From positions 1 through 43,991 of the forward strand of contig NZ_LWSK01000044.1 in NCBI RefSeq assembly GCF_001642955.1: a DNA stretch of 43,991 nt. The letters run 5' to 3'. Numbering within the stretch: position 1 is the stretch's first letter; each line of letters starts with the position of its first letter. The stretch comes from Rubripirellula obstinata. Lineage in GTDB: Bacteria > Planctomycetota > Planctomycetia > Pirellulales > Pirellulaceae. The notes beneath the pieces were generated by a model. The model made no database searches. It had not been told where the DNA came from and saw only the letters and a program-made list of their open reading frames with translations. The position numbers and the translations under genes were made by a program. Positions 8,090 through 16,802 of this stretch are shown one piece after another.

Positions 8090-9154
8090 CTACCAACGCA
8101 GCAATGCGGTGCCCCAAGTCAAACCGGCACCGAATCCGCACAGCAGCACGTAGTCGCTTTGCTTGATTTTCCCCGCGCGGACGGCTTCATCTAATGCCAA
8201 CGGGATGCTGGCCGCTGAAGTGTTGCCGTAGTGGTCGAGGTTGACGAACACGCGATCGGCGGGCACATCTAAGTTCGATACCGCGGAATCGATAATGCGT
8301 TGGTTGGCTTGATGCAGCACGACCGACGCCAATTGGTCCGCAGAAATTTCAGCATCGGCTAAGACATTTTTGGCGCTTTCATCAAACACGCGGACCGCCC
8401 ATTTGAAAACGTTCCGGCCGTCCATCTCTAAATACTGCTTGCCATCAGCAATCGTGCCGGGCGTGGTTTGCATTCGCGTTCCGCCAGCGGGTATGCAGAG
8501 CATCTCGCCACCGCAACCTTCGCTGCCCAGTTGATATGACAACACTTCGGCATCGCCATCCGCATCGGGCGTCATCAACACTGCTCCGGCGGCGTCGCCG
8601 AACAACGGGTACGTTTTTTTGTCTTCAGGATTGATCGTTCGACTCATCAAGTCCGCGCCGATAACCAACACGCATTGGTTGTTTCCTGCGGCGATGAATT
8701 GCCCCGCGGTAATCATCGCGTACATGAAACCTGCGCATGCCGCGTTGACGTCCATGGCGGGCGCGAAGGCACCGAGTCGCCGCTGCAAGTGGCAAGCGGT
8801 CGATGGCGTCGGGTGATCGGGCGTCATCGTGGCGACGATGATCAGGTCAACCTGATCCACCGTAACACCCGCCTGATCCAGACATCGGATCGCAGCCTCG
8901 TAACACAGATCGCTGGTCGCCTGGTCGTCAGTCGCGTGACGCCGAGCTTTAATGCCGGTTCGCCGCACAATCCAATCGCTGTCGCAACCTAGCTGTGCCA
9001 GGTCATCGTTGCTGACGACTTTTTCGGGAACAAAGGAACCTGTCGCTGCGATACGAACCGATGGAATTTTGCCCATTCGTCCGCGAGTCGCATGGTTCAC
9101 CGCTGGCTCGGTCCCGGAAACGGCAACCGTCGATTGAGAGTTTGGTTCTGACAT
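8090..9154 (-). CDS. fabH: 3-oxoacyl-ACP synthase III
   Basis: Condenses acetyl-CoA with malonyl-ACP to start type II fatty-acid synthesis. From the ATG at 9154 the protein has 354 residues. The conserved GTG/ATGSFVPE start of the fold lies at about 37-44, the nucleophile Cys140 in VNAACAGF, His in VVLHQANQRI, and Asn in HYGNTSAAS, completing the Cys-His-Asn triad. The last stretch CGFGAGLTWG is typical of the family. The ORF can be extended to 9217, but the extra residues are unrelated. An internal ATG at 9076 would give the usual FabH N-terminus and is a realistic alternative. The gene is divergent from the signal peptidase gene, so both promoters should lie between about 9076 and 9258. Confidence 0.93.
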   Translation of the reverse strand: MSEPNSQSTVAVSGTEPAVNHATRGRMGKIPSVRIAATGSFVPEKVVSNDDLAQLGCDSDWIVRRTGIKARRHATDDQATSDLCYEAAIRCLDQAGVTVDQVDLIIVATMTPDHPTPSTACHLQRRLGAFAPAMDVNAACAGFMYAMITAGQFIAAGNNQCVLVIGADLMSRTINPEDKKTYPLFGDAAGAVLMTPDADGDAEVLSYQLGSEGCGGEMLCIPAGGTRMQTTPGTIADGKQYLEMDGRNVFKWAVRVFDESAKNVLADAEISADQLASVVLHQANQRIIDSAVSNLDVPADRVFVNLDHYGNTSAASIPLALDEAVRAGKIKQSDYVLLCGFGAGLTWGTALLRW

Positions 9155-9257
9155 GCGAAGGGCTGATCGAGAAAATTCAGTTAGAATAAAATCTGTACAA
9201 CGCGAACAGACGTTCACCGGCGGTCACGCTGAATGTCGAAAGTATAGCCGGATCACA

Positions 9258-10298
9258 TTGCCCTTGTTAGATCATGTCAGCCGACGCCGTTTTGCGGCCA
9301 TCAGCATCGCGACCGCGGTTTTCGCGATCTCGGTATCGATCGTCAACACGATGCGACCGAACAAAGCGAAACCGAAGTACTTTCAGATTTCCGGTTTTTC
9401 GATGGCCCCAACACTGATGGGCCGATCCCAGATCATGCGTTGCCGTGCTTGTCTGTTTCAAAGCCGTTTCCCGATCGCCCCCGACCAGGTGGGATGCCAA
9501 TGTTCCCACTGCGGGCATGAACTTCAGCCCACCGGCGAAACCGTGGCTGCCGATTTGGTCCAGTCGAATGGTTCGGCGGATTCAGTCAAACGATGGGACC
9601 TAGTCGCGATTACGGGGACCAACCCGAACCGAGTCACGCAGCAAGTTGTCAAACGCGTCATCGGGGTTCCGGGCGACCAAGTCGATATTCGCGGCTCTCG
9701 ACTCACCATTAACGGAACCTTGATCAACGACCTGCCATCCATCCGTCAAAGTGATCGCCCATCTGTTTCGGTGTATCAAGAAACAGGGAAGGGCAGTTCG
9801 CGATGGAAAATCGATGGCGACTGGCTTGTCTATCATCACGTCAATCCTTATCGCGGATCGGCCCCCAGTCCAGTTCTTGATGATTACTCAGTCAACGTAC
9901 ACCTATCGCGTCAACTCGAACCGGTCACCGATTTGATGATCCGTTTCCGATCGAAGGCTTCTGAGTTTCAAAATGCAGAAATTGTGATTTGGAAACCTAA
10001 TCACGATTCCAGGTTCGCGGCGTTGGTTAGCGAACGAAACCCCATCGCCATTCGAATCCCAAACGGACATTGCGATCCCAGTGAAATAGAAACCAGCCAA
10101 ATAGAAATTCGACGACGAGTTCTTTATCGACTTCGCCCTCGCGACGACCGATCGAAGTACCCGATGCTGCTAGACAAAGACGAGTACTTTGTACTCGGCG
10201 ACAACGTACCTATCTCAGTTGATTCACGAGATTGGGGCGCAGTACATCGCAGCAAGATCTTGTGCTTGGTGTCACCCTTGGAATCAAAGACTCGCTAA
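9258..10298 (+). CDS. Type I signal peptidase (S26) with Cys-rich insertion
   Basis: Membrane-bound serine protease that removes signal peptides of exported proteins. One N-terminal membrane segment (AAISIATAVFAISVSIV) is followed by ISGFSMAPTL with the catalytic Ser, VVKRVIGVPGD with the catalytic Lys, and the late box EYFVLGDNVPISVDSRDWG. Between the Ser and Lys boxes lies a Cys cluster (CRAC, then CQCSHCGHEL), which resembles a zinc ribbon. The region between the Lys box and the late box is enlarged by about 110 residues. The start is uncertain: TTG at 9258 or 9264 places the membrane helix near the N-terminus, while an ATG at 9153 is in frame but would overlap the fabH start and leave no divergent promoter. 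I chose 9258. Confidence 0.85.
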   Translation: MPLLDHVSRRRFAAISIATAVFAISVSIVNTMRPNKAKPKYFQISGFSMAPTLMGRSQIMRCRACLFQSRFPIAPDQVGCQCSHCGHELQPTGETVAADLVQSNGSADSVKRWDLVAITGTNPNRVTQQVVKRVIGVPGDQVDIRGSRLTINGTLINDLPSIRQSDRPSVSVYQETGKGSSRWKIDGDWLVYHHVNPYRGSAPSPVLDDYSVNVHLSRQLEPVTDLMIRFRSKASEFQNAEIVIWKPNHDSRFAALVSERNPIAIRIPNGHCDPSEIETSQIEIRRRVLYRLRPRDDRSKYPMLLDKDEYFVLGDNVPISVDSRDWGAVHRSKILCLVSPLESKTR

Positions 10299-10307
10299 CC
10301 CGACGAA

Positions 10308-11825
10308 CTACTTCTTGCCGGGCCCATCGGAATTCCAAACCGGATCCACATGCGATTCGTCTTTTGATGCAAACCATCGGGTCAACGTCATTTTTTGACG
10401 TGTGTAAAACTGAACGCCTTCGGTTCCTTGAATATGCAGGTCACCAAAAAACGATTGATTCCAACCCGTGAACGGTAACCAAGCCATCGGTGCTGGCACG
10501 CCCACGTTGACACCGATCATGCCCGCATTGAAATGCCGTTTGAACTCGCGTGCCACGTAACCGCTTTGCGTAAAGACGGATGCACCGTTGCCAAACGGAC
10601 ACGCCTTGCCCACTTCAATCGCTTGTTCAAGTGAATCGGCGCGAACCACCGAAAGCAACGGGCCAAACACTTCTTCTTTCCACAGCGGCATGTCGATCGT
10701 AACCTGATCGACGACGCTTGGCCCCAGCAAAAATGAATCCCCCGCGTCGACGTTGCGACCATCAAGTACAACCGATGCACCGGAGGACGCAGCGCTGTCC
10801 AGATACCCGGCAACGCGATCGCGATGTTCGCCGCTGATCACCGGCCCCATCTCGGTTGCATCATTTCCATCGGTCAAACCGACCTTCATCGATGCGGCGT
10901 GACTCATCAACCCGTCGATCAACGAATCGCCGACGCTGCCAACGGCAACCGCCACACTGCCCGCCATGCAACGTTGGCCCGCACAACCAAATGCTGACGC
11001 AGCCAGCGCTTTGACTGACTGGTCCAAATCCGCATCCGGCATGATGATCAAATGGTTCTTGGCTCCGCCCGCCGATTGCACTCGTTTGCCGTGCGCACAT
11101 CCCACTTCGTAAACATACTTCGCGATCGTGGTTGATCCGACAAACGAAATCGCGGCGACATCTTGGTGCCTAAGCAACGCATCGACGACCGTTTTGCCAC
11201 CGTGGACTAAGTTGACGACTCCTTTGGGAACGCCAGCGTCCACTAACAATTCGATTAGCCGAATCGCCGATAGTGGAACCTTCTCGCTGGGTTTCAGCAC
11301 AAACGTGTTGCCGCAAGTGATCGCGATGGGAAACATCCACATTGGGACCATGTTGGGAAAGTTGTACGGCGTGATCCCGACGCAGACTCCCACGGGATGC
11401 CGATTGGTTTCGCCGTCGACGCCGCGCGCGATTTGCGGAAACGTTTGACCGGCGATCATGGCGGGAATCCCGCAAGCGAACTCGACCATTTCAAGCCCTC
11501 GCTGGACTTCGGCTTTCGCTTCGGCGTGAGTTTTTCCGTGTTCGCGAGTGAGCAAACGAGCGAGATCGTCAAAGTTTTCTTCGATCAATTCGCGGTAAGC
11601 GAACATCACTCGAGCCCGTTCAACGATGGGGGTTTCCGCCCAACCTTCCAATGCGGCGGAGGCCGATGCGACCGCTTCATTGACATCTTCGACCGTGCCA
11701 ATGGGACAACGAGCAATTTCTTTTCCAGTTGACGGATTCATAACCGCCGTTGTTTCTTCACAACCGCGACTGTTTTTCCATTGTCCTTCGACAAACATTT
11801 TTACGGTCTTGTTTTGACTTGTCAC
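10308..11825 (-). CDS. mmsA: CoA-acylating (methyl)malonate-semialdehyde dehydrogenase
   Basis: NAD- and CoA-dependent aldehyde dehydrogenase converting malonate semialdehyde to acetyl-CoA and methylmalonate semialdehyde to propionyl-CoA, with loss of CO2. The 505-residue protein has ITPYNFPNMVPMW (151-163), the NAD motif FVGST (228-232), and the catalytic Cys286 in GCAGQRCMA. GGAKNH (253-258) stands where hydrolytic aldehyde dehydrogenases carry the general-base Glu, a hallmark of the CoA-dependent group. The start is GTG at 11825; an ATG at 11798 also works. It faces away from the pyrimidine-degradation genes and would process their end products; valine or inositol breakdown are alternative roles. 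Confidence 0.93.
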   Translation of the reverse strand: MTSQNKTVKMFVEGQWKNSRGCEETTAVMNPSTGKEIARCPIGTVEDVNEAVASASAALEGWAETPIVERARVMFAYRELIEENFDDLARLLTREHGKTHAEAKAEVQRGLEMVEFACGIPAMIAGQTFPQIARGVDGETNRHPVGVCVGITPYNFPNMVPMWMFPIAITCGNTFVLKPSEKVPLSAIRLIELLVDAGVPKGVVNLVHGGKTVVDALLRHQDVAAISFVGSTTIAKYVYEVGCAHGKRVQSAGGAKNHLIIMPDADLDQSVKALAASAFGCAGQRCMAGSVAVAVGSVGDSLIDGLMSHAASMKVGLTDGNDATEMGPVISGEHRDRVAGYLDSAASSGASVVLDGRNVDAGDSFLLGPSVVDQVTIDMPLWKEEVFGPLLSVVRADSLEQAIEVGKACPFGNGASVFTQSGYVAREFKRHFNAGMIGVNVGVPAPMAWLPFTGWNQSFFGDLHIQGTEGVQFYTRQKMTLTRWFASKDESHVDPVWNSDGPGKK

Positions 11826-11835
11826 TGCGGTCTCC

Positions 11836-11900
11836 GGGTTACTCTAGTGAAGAATGCGTTAAGCTATCTCATCAATGAAGTTCTTCACTGAATGTAACCC
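11836..11900. promoter_or_regulatory. Interrupted inverted repeat in the divergent pyrimidine-catabolism promoter
   Basis: Arms gggttac (11836-11842) plus agtgaagaa (11846-11854) pair with ttcttcact (11881-11889) plus gtaaccc (11894-11900) across a 26-base spacer. It is centred in the 92-base gap between the mmsA and beta-ureidopropionase starts. Such symmetry suits a dimeric regulator acting on both units. It could equally form an mRNA hairpin in either leader. No regulator gene is adjacent, and the sequence matches neither repeat family of this window. Confidence 0.5.
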
Positions 11901-11917
11901 AACATAGGATCAAGTCG

Positions 11918-12790
11918 ATGCCGCGTATGGTTCGAGGAGCGTTAATCCAGGCGACGTTGTGCGAGAGTGCAACTTCACCTCCTGAGAAAATCAAACAGGC
12001 GATGATCGACAAGCATGTTGATCTGATTGAAAAATCTGCTCAGCAAGGCGCTCAAGTTTGCTGCTTGCAAGAACTGTTTTACGGACCGTATTTCTGCGCC
12101 GAACAAGACACCAAGTGGTACGGCATGACCGAACGGATTCCCGATGGTCCGACCACCAAGTTGATGATGGAACTGGCCAAGAAACACAAGATGGTGATGG
12201 TCGTACCAATCTACGAAGAAGACATCACCGGTGTTTACTACAACACGGCCGCAGTGATCGACGCGGACGGATCTTATATGGGCAAGTTCCGCAAGATCCA
12301 CATTCCGCATTGCGATCCAGGATTCTGGGAAAAGTTCTATTTCCGCCCCGGCAATCTTGGCTATCCCGTTTTTGATACGGCGATCGGAAAAGTCGGCGTT
12401 TACATTTGTTACGATCGTCACTTCCCCGATGGAGCACGTTGTCTTGGACTTGGCGGTGCCGAAATCGTGTTTAACCCGAGCGCCACAGTTGCCGGTTTAA
12501 GCGAATATCTTTGGAAGCTTGAACAGCCCGCCCACGCGGTCGCCAACCAGTACTTTGTCGGCGCGATTAATCGTCCCGGCAGCGAACAGCCGTGGAACAT
12601 TGGCGAATTCTATGGGCAGAGTTATTTCTGCGACCCACGTGGTCAATTCATCGCGCAAAGCGAAAAGCGAATCGAAGACGACATTGTGATCGCCGACATG
12701 GATTTGGACCTGATCCGCGAAGTGCGAAACACTTGGCAATTCTTCCGTGATCGCCGTCCCGAAACTTACGGGGCGATCACGGAGTTGTAA
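11918..12790 (+). CDS. Beta-ureidopropionase (N-carbamoyl-beta-alanine amidohydrolase)
   Basis: Nitrilase-superfamily amidohydrolase predicted to split N-carbamoyl-beta-alanine (or its methyl homologue) into beta-alanine, CO2 and ammonia, the third step of reductive pyrimidine breakdown. The 290 residues carry the superfamily triad: Glu52 in LQELFYG, Lys126 in GKFRKIHIP and Cys164 in YICYDRHFP, with a second conserved Glu138 (FWEKF). N-carbamoylputrescine amidases are close relatives and were considered. The downstream permease, dehydrogenase and dihydropyrimidinase argue for the pyrimidine role. The start is ATG at 11918. The stop overlaps the next start by one base (TAATG). Confidence 0.9.
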   Translation: MPRMVRGALIQATLCESATSPPEKIKQAMIDKHVDLIEKSAQQGAQVCCLQELFYGPYFCAEQDTKWYGMTERIPDGPTTKLMMELAKKHKMVMVVPIYEEDITGVYYNTAAVIDADGSYMGKFRKIHIPHCDPGFWEKFYFRPGNLGYPVFDTAIGKVGVYICYDRHFPDGARCLGLGGAEIVFNPSATVAGLSEYLWKLEQPAHAVANQYFVGAINRPGSEQPWNIGEFYGQSYFCDPRGQFIAQSEKRIEDDIVIADMDLDLIREVRNTWQFFRDRRPETYGAITEL

Positions 12791-14211
12791 TGTCTGAGAT
12801 TAAACCCACTGTCCTGTATGGCCTGGATGATCGACCGCCGCTTGGCAAATCGGTCATGCTGGCTCTGCAACACGTTTTGACCATGTTTGGTTCGACCGTT
12901 GCCGTCCCGCTGATGCTCGGGCCGATCATGGGCATGAACACGGCTCAGATTGCAGTGCTGATCTCCAGCGTGATGCTGTGCAGCGGAGTGGCAACGCTGA
13001 TTCAATCGACGGTGGGATCAAGGTTGCCGATCATCCAGGGCGTTAGCTTTTCGTTCCTTGCCGCGTTCTTCATGATCATCGCGGCCATTCACCCCGAAGG
13101 CGACGACACTGTGGCCGCTGGTGCTGCGATGCCTTACATCGCCGGCGCGGTGATGGTTGGCGCGGTGCTGGAAATGATCATTGGTTTTAGTGGTGCGATG
13201 GGTTTGATTCGCCGAGTGCTATCGCCGGTCGTTGTCGGTCCCGTAATCATGCTGATTGGATTGGCGCTGTATGAAGCGGGTGCTCCGATCGCAGCGACAC
13301 ATTGGCCGATCGCAATCCAAACCATCGTTCTGATTTCAGTTTTCTCGTTTGTGATTTCAGACAAACATCCCATCTTTCGAATGTTCCCGATGTTGTTGGC
13401 GATCGCTGGAACGGTCGCAACTTGCGCAGCGCTTTCGGCTGTAGGAATCTTTGGCCCGGATCATCCTGCCCGCCCCAACTTGGATGCGTTCAATCAAGCC
13501 GATTGGATTCGCACGACCGGTGTGATCTTTCCTTGGGGACTTCCAAAGTTTGATACCGGATTCATCATTGCCGTGATGGCGGGATACTTGGCATCGATGA
13601 TTGAAAGCTTTGGTGACTATCACGCCTGCAAACAAATGGCCGGCGGCGGCGATCCGACACCCGAAGAAATTTCGCGAGGCATCGGCTGCGAAGGAATCGG
13701 TTGTGCCTTAACCGGAGTGTTTGGCGGTTTCAGTTCCACGTCGTATTCTGAAAACGTCGGGCTGATCGGTTTGACCAATGTTGGGTCGCGGTTTGTGGTT
13801 CAAATCGGTGCAGTGATGTTGATCCTGCTTGGGCTGTTCGGCAAGTTTGGTGCGTTGGCTGCCGCAATTCCAACGCCGGTTGTTGGCGGTCTTTACTGCG
13901 CGATGTTCGGCCTGATATCTGCCGTAGGAATTCGTCAGTTTGCCAAGGCGGATCTATCGAGCGATCGTAATCTGTTCATCGGCGGGTTCGCTTTGTTCAT
14001 GGGAATCAGTGTTCAACATTACTTCAAAAACGGTGGCGTCGAAGCGGCAGAAGTTGCTCTGCCGGCGGCCATCAGCAGCGTCGTTTGTGCGGTCGGCCAG
14101 ACCGGCATGGCGGTGGCAGCGATTTTAGGAATCGCGATGGACAACTTGATCCCCGGAACTCGAGCCGAACGCGGACTCGATACTGAAACACTCGCTACAG
14201 GAGAAACCTAA
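12790..14211 (+). CDS. Uracil/xanthine permease, NCS2 (NAT) family
   Basis: Polytopic inner-membrane nucleobase transporter of 473 residues with many hydrophobic segments. The N-terminal LQHVLTMFGSTVAVPLML carries the substrate-site Gln-His, a middle segment has MIESFGDYHACKQ, and the family signature region reads SSTSYSENVGLIG. The latter resembles the uracil branch (UraA-like) more than xanthine or urate carriers, but substrate prediction from this alone is uncertain. It is translationally coupled to the preceding gene (one-base overlap) and abuts the next gene, whose AGGAG ribosome-binding site lies in its last codons. Uptake of uracil or thymine is the natural role in this operon. Confidence 0.92.
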   Translation: MSEIKPTVLYGLDDRPPLGKSVMLALQHVLTMFGSTVAVPLMLGPIMGMNTAQIAVLISSVMLCSGVATLIQSTVGSRLPIIQGVSFSFLAAFFMIIAAIHPEGDDTVAAGAAMPYIAGAVMVGAVLEMIIGFSGAMGLIRRVLSPVVVGPVIMLIGLALYEAGAPIAATHWPIAIQTIVLISVFSFVISDKHPIFRMFPMLLAIAGTVATCAALSAVGIFGPDHPARPNLDAFNQADWIRTTGVIFPWGLPKFDTGFIIAVMAGYLASMIESFGDYHACKQMAGGGDPTPEEISRGIGCEGIGCALTGVFGGFSSTSYSENVGLIGLTNVGSRFVVQIGAVMLILLGLFGKFGALAAAIPTPVVGGLYCAMFGLISAVGIRQFAKADLSSDRNLFIGGFALFMGISVQHYFKNGGVEAAEVALPAAISSVVCAVGQTGMAVAAILGIAMDNLIPGTRAERGLDTETLATGET

Positions 14212-15594
14212 ATGAGTTCTGCTACCTCGCCAAACCTGCCCATTTGCGACCACACACCGACGGCTTACCAAGGACCGTCGCGTGATCAAGTCCTGGCGAT
14301 GCGGCATCAATACGTCAATCCAGGTGTGCTGACGTATTACCGCGATCCCTTGATGATCGTGGAAGGCAACATGCAATATCTGTGGGACGAAACTGGCAAG
14401 CGTTACCTGGACGGATTCGCGGGCATTGTGACGGTCAGCGTTGGGCATTGTCATCCGCACGTTGCTGCGGCCGTCAAAGCACAAGCAGGCACGCTGCAGC
14501 ACACGACCACGATTTACTTGCACCCAACGATCGCACAATTCGCCGCCAAGCTGGCGTCGAAGATGCCCGAAAATCCCAACGGCGATCCGCTCGACAAGAC
14601 CTATTTCACCAACTCGGGCAGCGAAGCGAATGAAGTCGCTGTGTTGATGTCGCGTGAATTCACTGGTAACCAAGACGTGGTGGGTTTGCGAAACGGGTAC
14701 CACGGCGGAACGTCCGTCACGATGGGGCTGACGTCGCACGGGACTTGGAAGTTTCCCACCAATCAAACCGCCGCGATCACTCATTCGCACGCGGGATATT
14801 GTTACCGATGCCCCTACGATCTTGAGTATCCATCGTGCGGCCTGAAGTGTGCGCACGACATTAAAAATGTGATCGAGTACCAAACCAACGGACAGATTGC
14901 TTGCTTCATCGGCGAACCGGTTCAAGGTGTTGGCGGTGCCGTCGTGCCGCCGCCCGAGTACTTTCAAATTGTCTACGACATCGTGCGTCAACATGGCGGG
15001 CTGTGCATCGCGGATGAGGTGCAGGGCGGTTTCGGCCGAACCGGAAAACATTATTGGTCGCACCAAAACTGGGGCGTTCAACCCGACATCGTCACGATGG
15101 CCAAGGGAATCGGCAACGGTGCACCGCTGGGCGCAGTCACCACGACGACCGACGTCTCGCAAACGATGACCAACCGAATCCACTTCAACACCTACGGCGG
15201 CAATCCGGTATCGATGGCTTCCGGTTTGGCAACGATGGAAGTGATCGATGCCGAAGGGATTCAAGAGAACGCTGATGTCGTTGGCGGCCTGCTGAAAGAT
15301 GGGCTGTTAGACTTACAGTCCAAGCATGAACTGATCGGCGATGTTCGCGGACTCGGTTTGATGCTGGGCGTTGAATTGGTCACCGATCGCGTCAGCAAAG
15401 AGCCTGCAAAGACTGCCGCTGCGGATCTAATGGAACTGACCAAAGAACGCGGTTTGATTCTTGGCAAAGGCGGACTGCATGGAAACACACTGCGAATTAA
15501 ACCGCCGATGTGCATCACCAAAGATGATGCGCAGTTTATGTTAGCAACCCTCGACGAATGTCTTGAAATCGTGTCGAAGAATGCCTCGAATTGA
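14212..15594 (+). CDS. AGXT2-like class III aminotransferase (beta-alanine/beta-aminoisobutyrate)
   Basis: PLP enzyme of 460 residues predicted to transfer the amino group of beta-alanine or beta-aminoisobutyrate to pyruvate or glyoxylate, giving (methyl)malonate semialdehyde. Visible residues: the phosphate loop NSGSEANE (134-141), Asp268 in IADEVQGGFGRTG, and the Schiff-base Lys298 in MAKGIGNG. A Cys-containing stretch CYRCPYDLEYPSCGLKC (197-213) is characteristic of the AGXT2 (alanine-glyoxylate aminotransferase 2) branch, whose animal members use beta-aminoisobutyrate. The start at 14212 directly follows the permease stop, with AGGAG at 14199-14203. The following gene begins 14 bases later. 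Confidence 0.9.
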   Translation: MSSATSPNLPICDHTPTAYQGPSRDQVLAMRHQYVNPGVLTYYRDPLMIVEGNMQYLWDETGKRYLDGFAGIVTVSVGHCHPHVAAAVKAQAGTLQHTTTIYLHPTIAQFAAKLASKMPENPNGDPLDKTYFTNSGSEANEVAVLMSREFTGNQDVVGLRNGYHGGTSVTMGLTSHGTWKFPTNQTAAITHSHAGYCYRCPYDLEYPSCGLKCAHDIKNVIEYQTNGQIACFIGEPVQGVGGAVVPPPEYFQIVYDIVRQHGGLCIADEVQGGFGRTGKHYWSHQNWGVQPDIVTMAKGIGNGAPLGAVTTTTDVSQTMTNRIHFNTYGGNPVSMASGLATMEVIDAEGIQENADVVGGLLKDGLLDLQSKHELIGDVRGLGLMLGVELVTDRVSKEPAKTAAADLMELTKERGLILGKGGLHGNTLRIKPPMCITKDDAQFMLATLDECLEIVSKNASN

Positions 15595-15608
15595 TCAAAG
15601 GTCGATAA

Positions 15609-16736
15609 ATGCCCACGCTAGAAACCACCGTCAACGGCATCAAATTCCCCAACCCGTTTGTGATTGGATCGGGGCCTCCCGGTACGAACGCCCGAGTGAT
15701 CTGTCGATCTTTTGCCGATGGCTGGGGTGGATCGTCGGCCAAAACGGTTTCGCTTGATGCATCCAAAGTCGTCAACGTCGCGCCGCGTTACGGACGGTTG
15801 AAAGATTCCACCGGCGACCCGTATGGATGGGAAAACATTGAACTGATTTCAACGATGTCGTTCGATCAATGGCTCGATGAGTTCAAAGAAGTCAAAGACA
15901 AGTTCCCCGAACATGTTCTGATCGCTTCGATCATGGAGGAATACAACAAAGACGCGTGGTACGAGATCGTCGAGCGATGCGAAGGTGCGGGCGTCGATAT
16001 GTTTGAGTGCAATTTTTCGTGCCCACACGGATTGCCCGAGCGAAAGATGGGCGCAGCGATGGGTCAGGACTATGACATCCTTGCCGAGGTTTGCGGTTGG
16101 GTTGCCGATGCAGCGACCAAACCCGTCTGGGCCAAGATGACGCCCAACGTCACGCATATCGAAGATCCATCGAAGGCAGCTTTGGATGCCGGCATCAGCG
16201 GAATCTCAGCAATCAACACGATCCGCAGTGTGATCGGCGTCGATCTGGAAACGCTGCGGCCGATGCCGACGGTGGAAGGCTACACGACACCGGGTGGCTA
16301 TTCATGCAAAGCCGTCAAGCCGATCGCGCTAAGAATGACGATGGAAATTGCGGTCCTGATTCGAGACCAGTATCCCGAGGCGACGCTATCGGGGATTGGC
16401 GGGATCGAAACGGGCGAAGATGCAGCCGAGTTTATCTTGCTGGGTGCTGATACGGTCCAGGTTTGCACTGGCGTGATGAAGCACGGTTATAAACTGGTGC
16501 AAACGATGTCCGAACAGTTGCTGGCGTTTATGGAGAAGCATGGCTTTGAAACGATCGACGATTTCAAAGGCAAGGCTCTGCCGTACTTCACCACGCATGC
16601 CGACTTGGTTGCCCGACAAGCCAAAGCCAAGGCCGACAAAGCAGCCGCCCGAGCTGCGGCGAAAGGCATCACGAAGGACGAAGCTTGGGACGGCGACGAT
16701 TTCGTCAAGCAAAGTGATGACTTAGTCGGAAATTGA
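15609..16736 (+). CDS. preA: Dihydropyrimidine dehydrogenase, PreA-like, without ferredoxin domain
   Basis: FMN-dependent TIM-barrel enzyme predicted to reduce uracil and thymine to their 5,6-dihydro forms. The 375 residues include NFSCPHGLPER with the catalytic Cys138, AKMTPN (175-180), SAINTI (200-205) and GIGGIETGEDAAEF near the phosphate site. E. coli PreA is longer (about 411 residues) and ends in a two-cluster ferredoxin domain. Here no Cys occurs after residue 286, and the tail is a Lys/Ala-rich segment. No PreT-like partner gene is adjacent, so the electron route is unclear. A ribosome-binding site (AAAGG) precedes the ATG at 15609. A class 1 dihydroorotate dehydrogenase is the alternative, but the active-site loop and context favour PreA. 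Confidence 0.88.
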   Translation: MPTLETTVNGIKFPNPFVIGSGPPGTNARVICRSFADGWGGSSAKTVSLDASKVVNVAPRYGRLKDSTGDPYGWENIELISTMSFDQWLDEFKEVKDKFPEHVLIASIMEEYNKDAWYEIVERCEGAGVDMFECNFSCPHGLPERKMGAAMGQDYDILAEVCGWVADAATKPVWAKMTPNVTHIEDPSKAALDAGISGISAINTIRSVIGVDLETLRPMPTVEGYTTPGGYSCKAVKPIALRMTMEIAVLIRDQYPEATLSGIGGIETGEDAAEFILLGADTVQVCTGVMKHGYKLVQTMSEQLLAFMEKHGFETIDDFKGKALPYFTTHADLVARQAKAKADKAAARAAAKGITKDEAWDGDDFVKQSDDLVGN

Positions 16737-16755
16737 CCGGTTGTTTTGTTATCTT

Positions 16756-16790
16756 GTAGGCCGTATTTCGCTCCACTCAATACGGCCTAC
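16756..16790. repeat. GTAG-footed hairpin between preA and dihydropyrimidinase
   Basis: Perfect 11-nt arms gtaggccgtat (16756-16766) and atacggcctac (16780-16790) with a 13-nt loop. It has the GTAG ... CTAC ends of the other palindromes. It sits 20 bases after the preA stop and 13 before the dihydropyrimidinase ATG, and might attenuate or stabilise the operon mRNA there. Confidence 0.8.
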
Positions 16791-16802
16791 CCACCGATCC
16801 AC

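Noticed and set aside
14125-15264. 379-codon reverse frame opposite the AGXT2-like aminotransferase
   Set aside because: The opposite strand encodes an unmistakable PLP enzyme. The reverse frame shows no motif or independent start signal.
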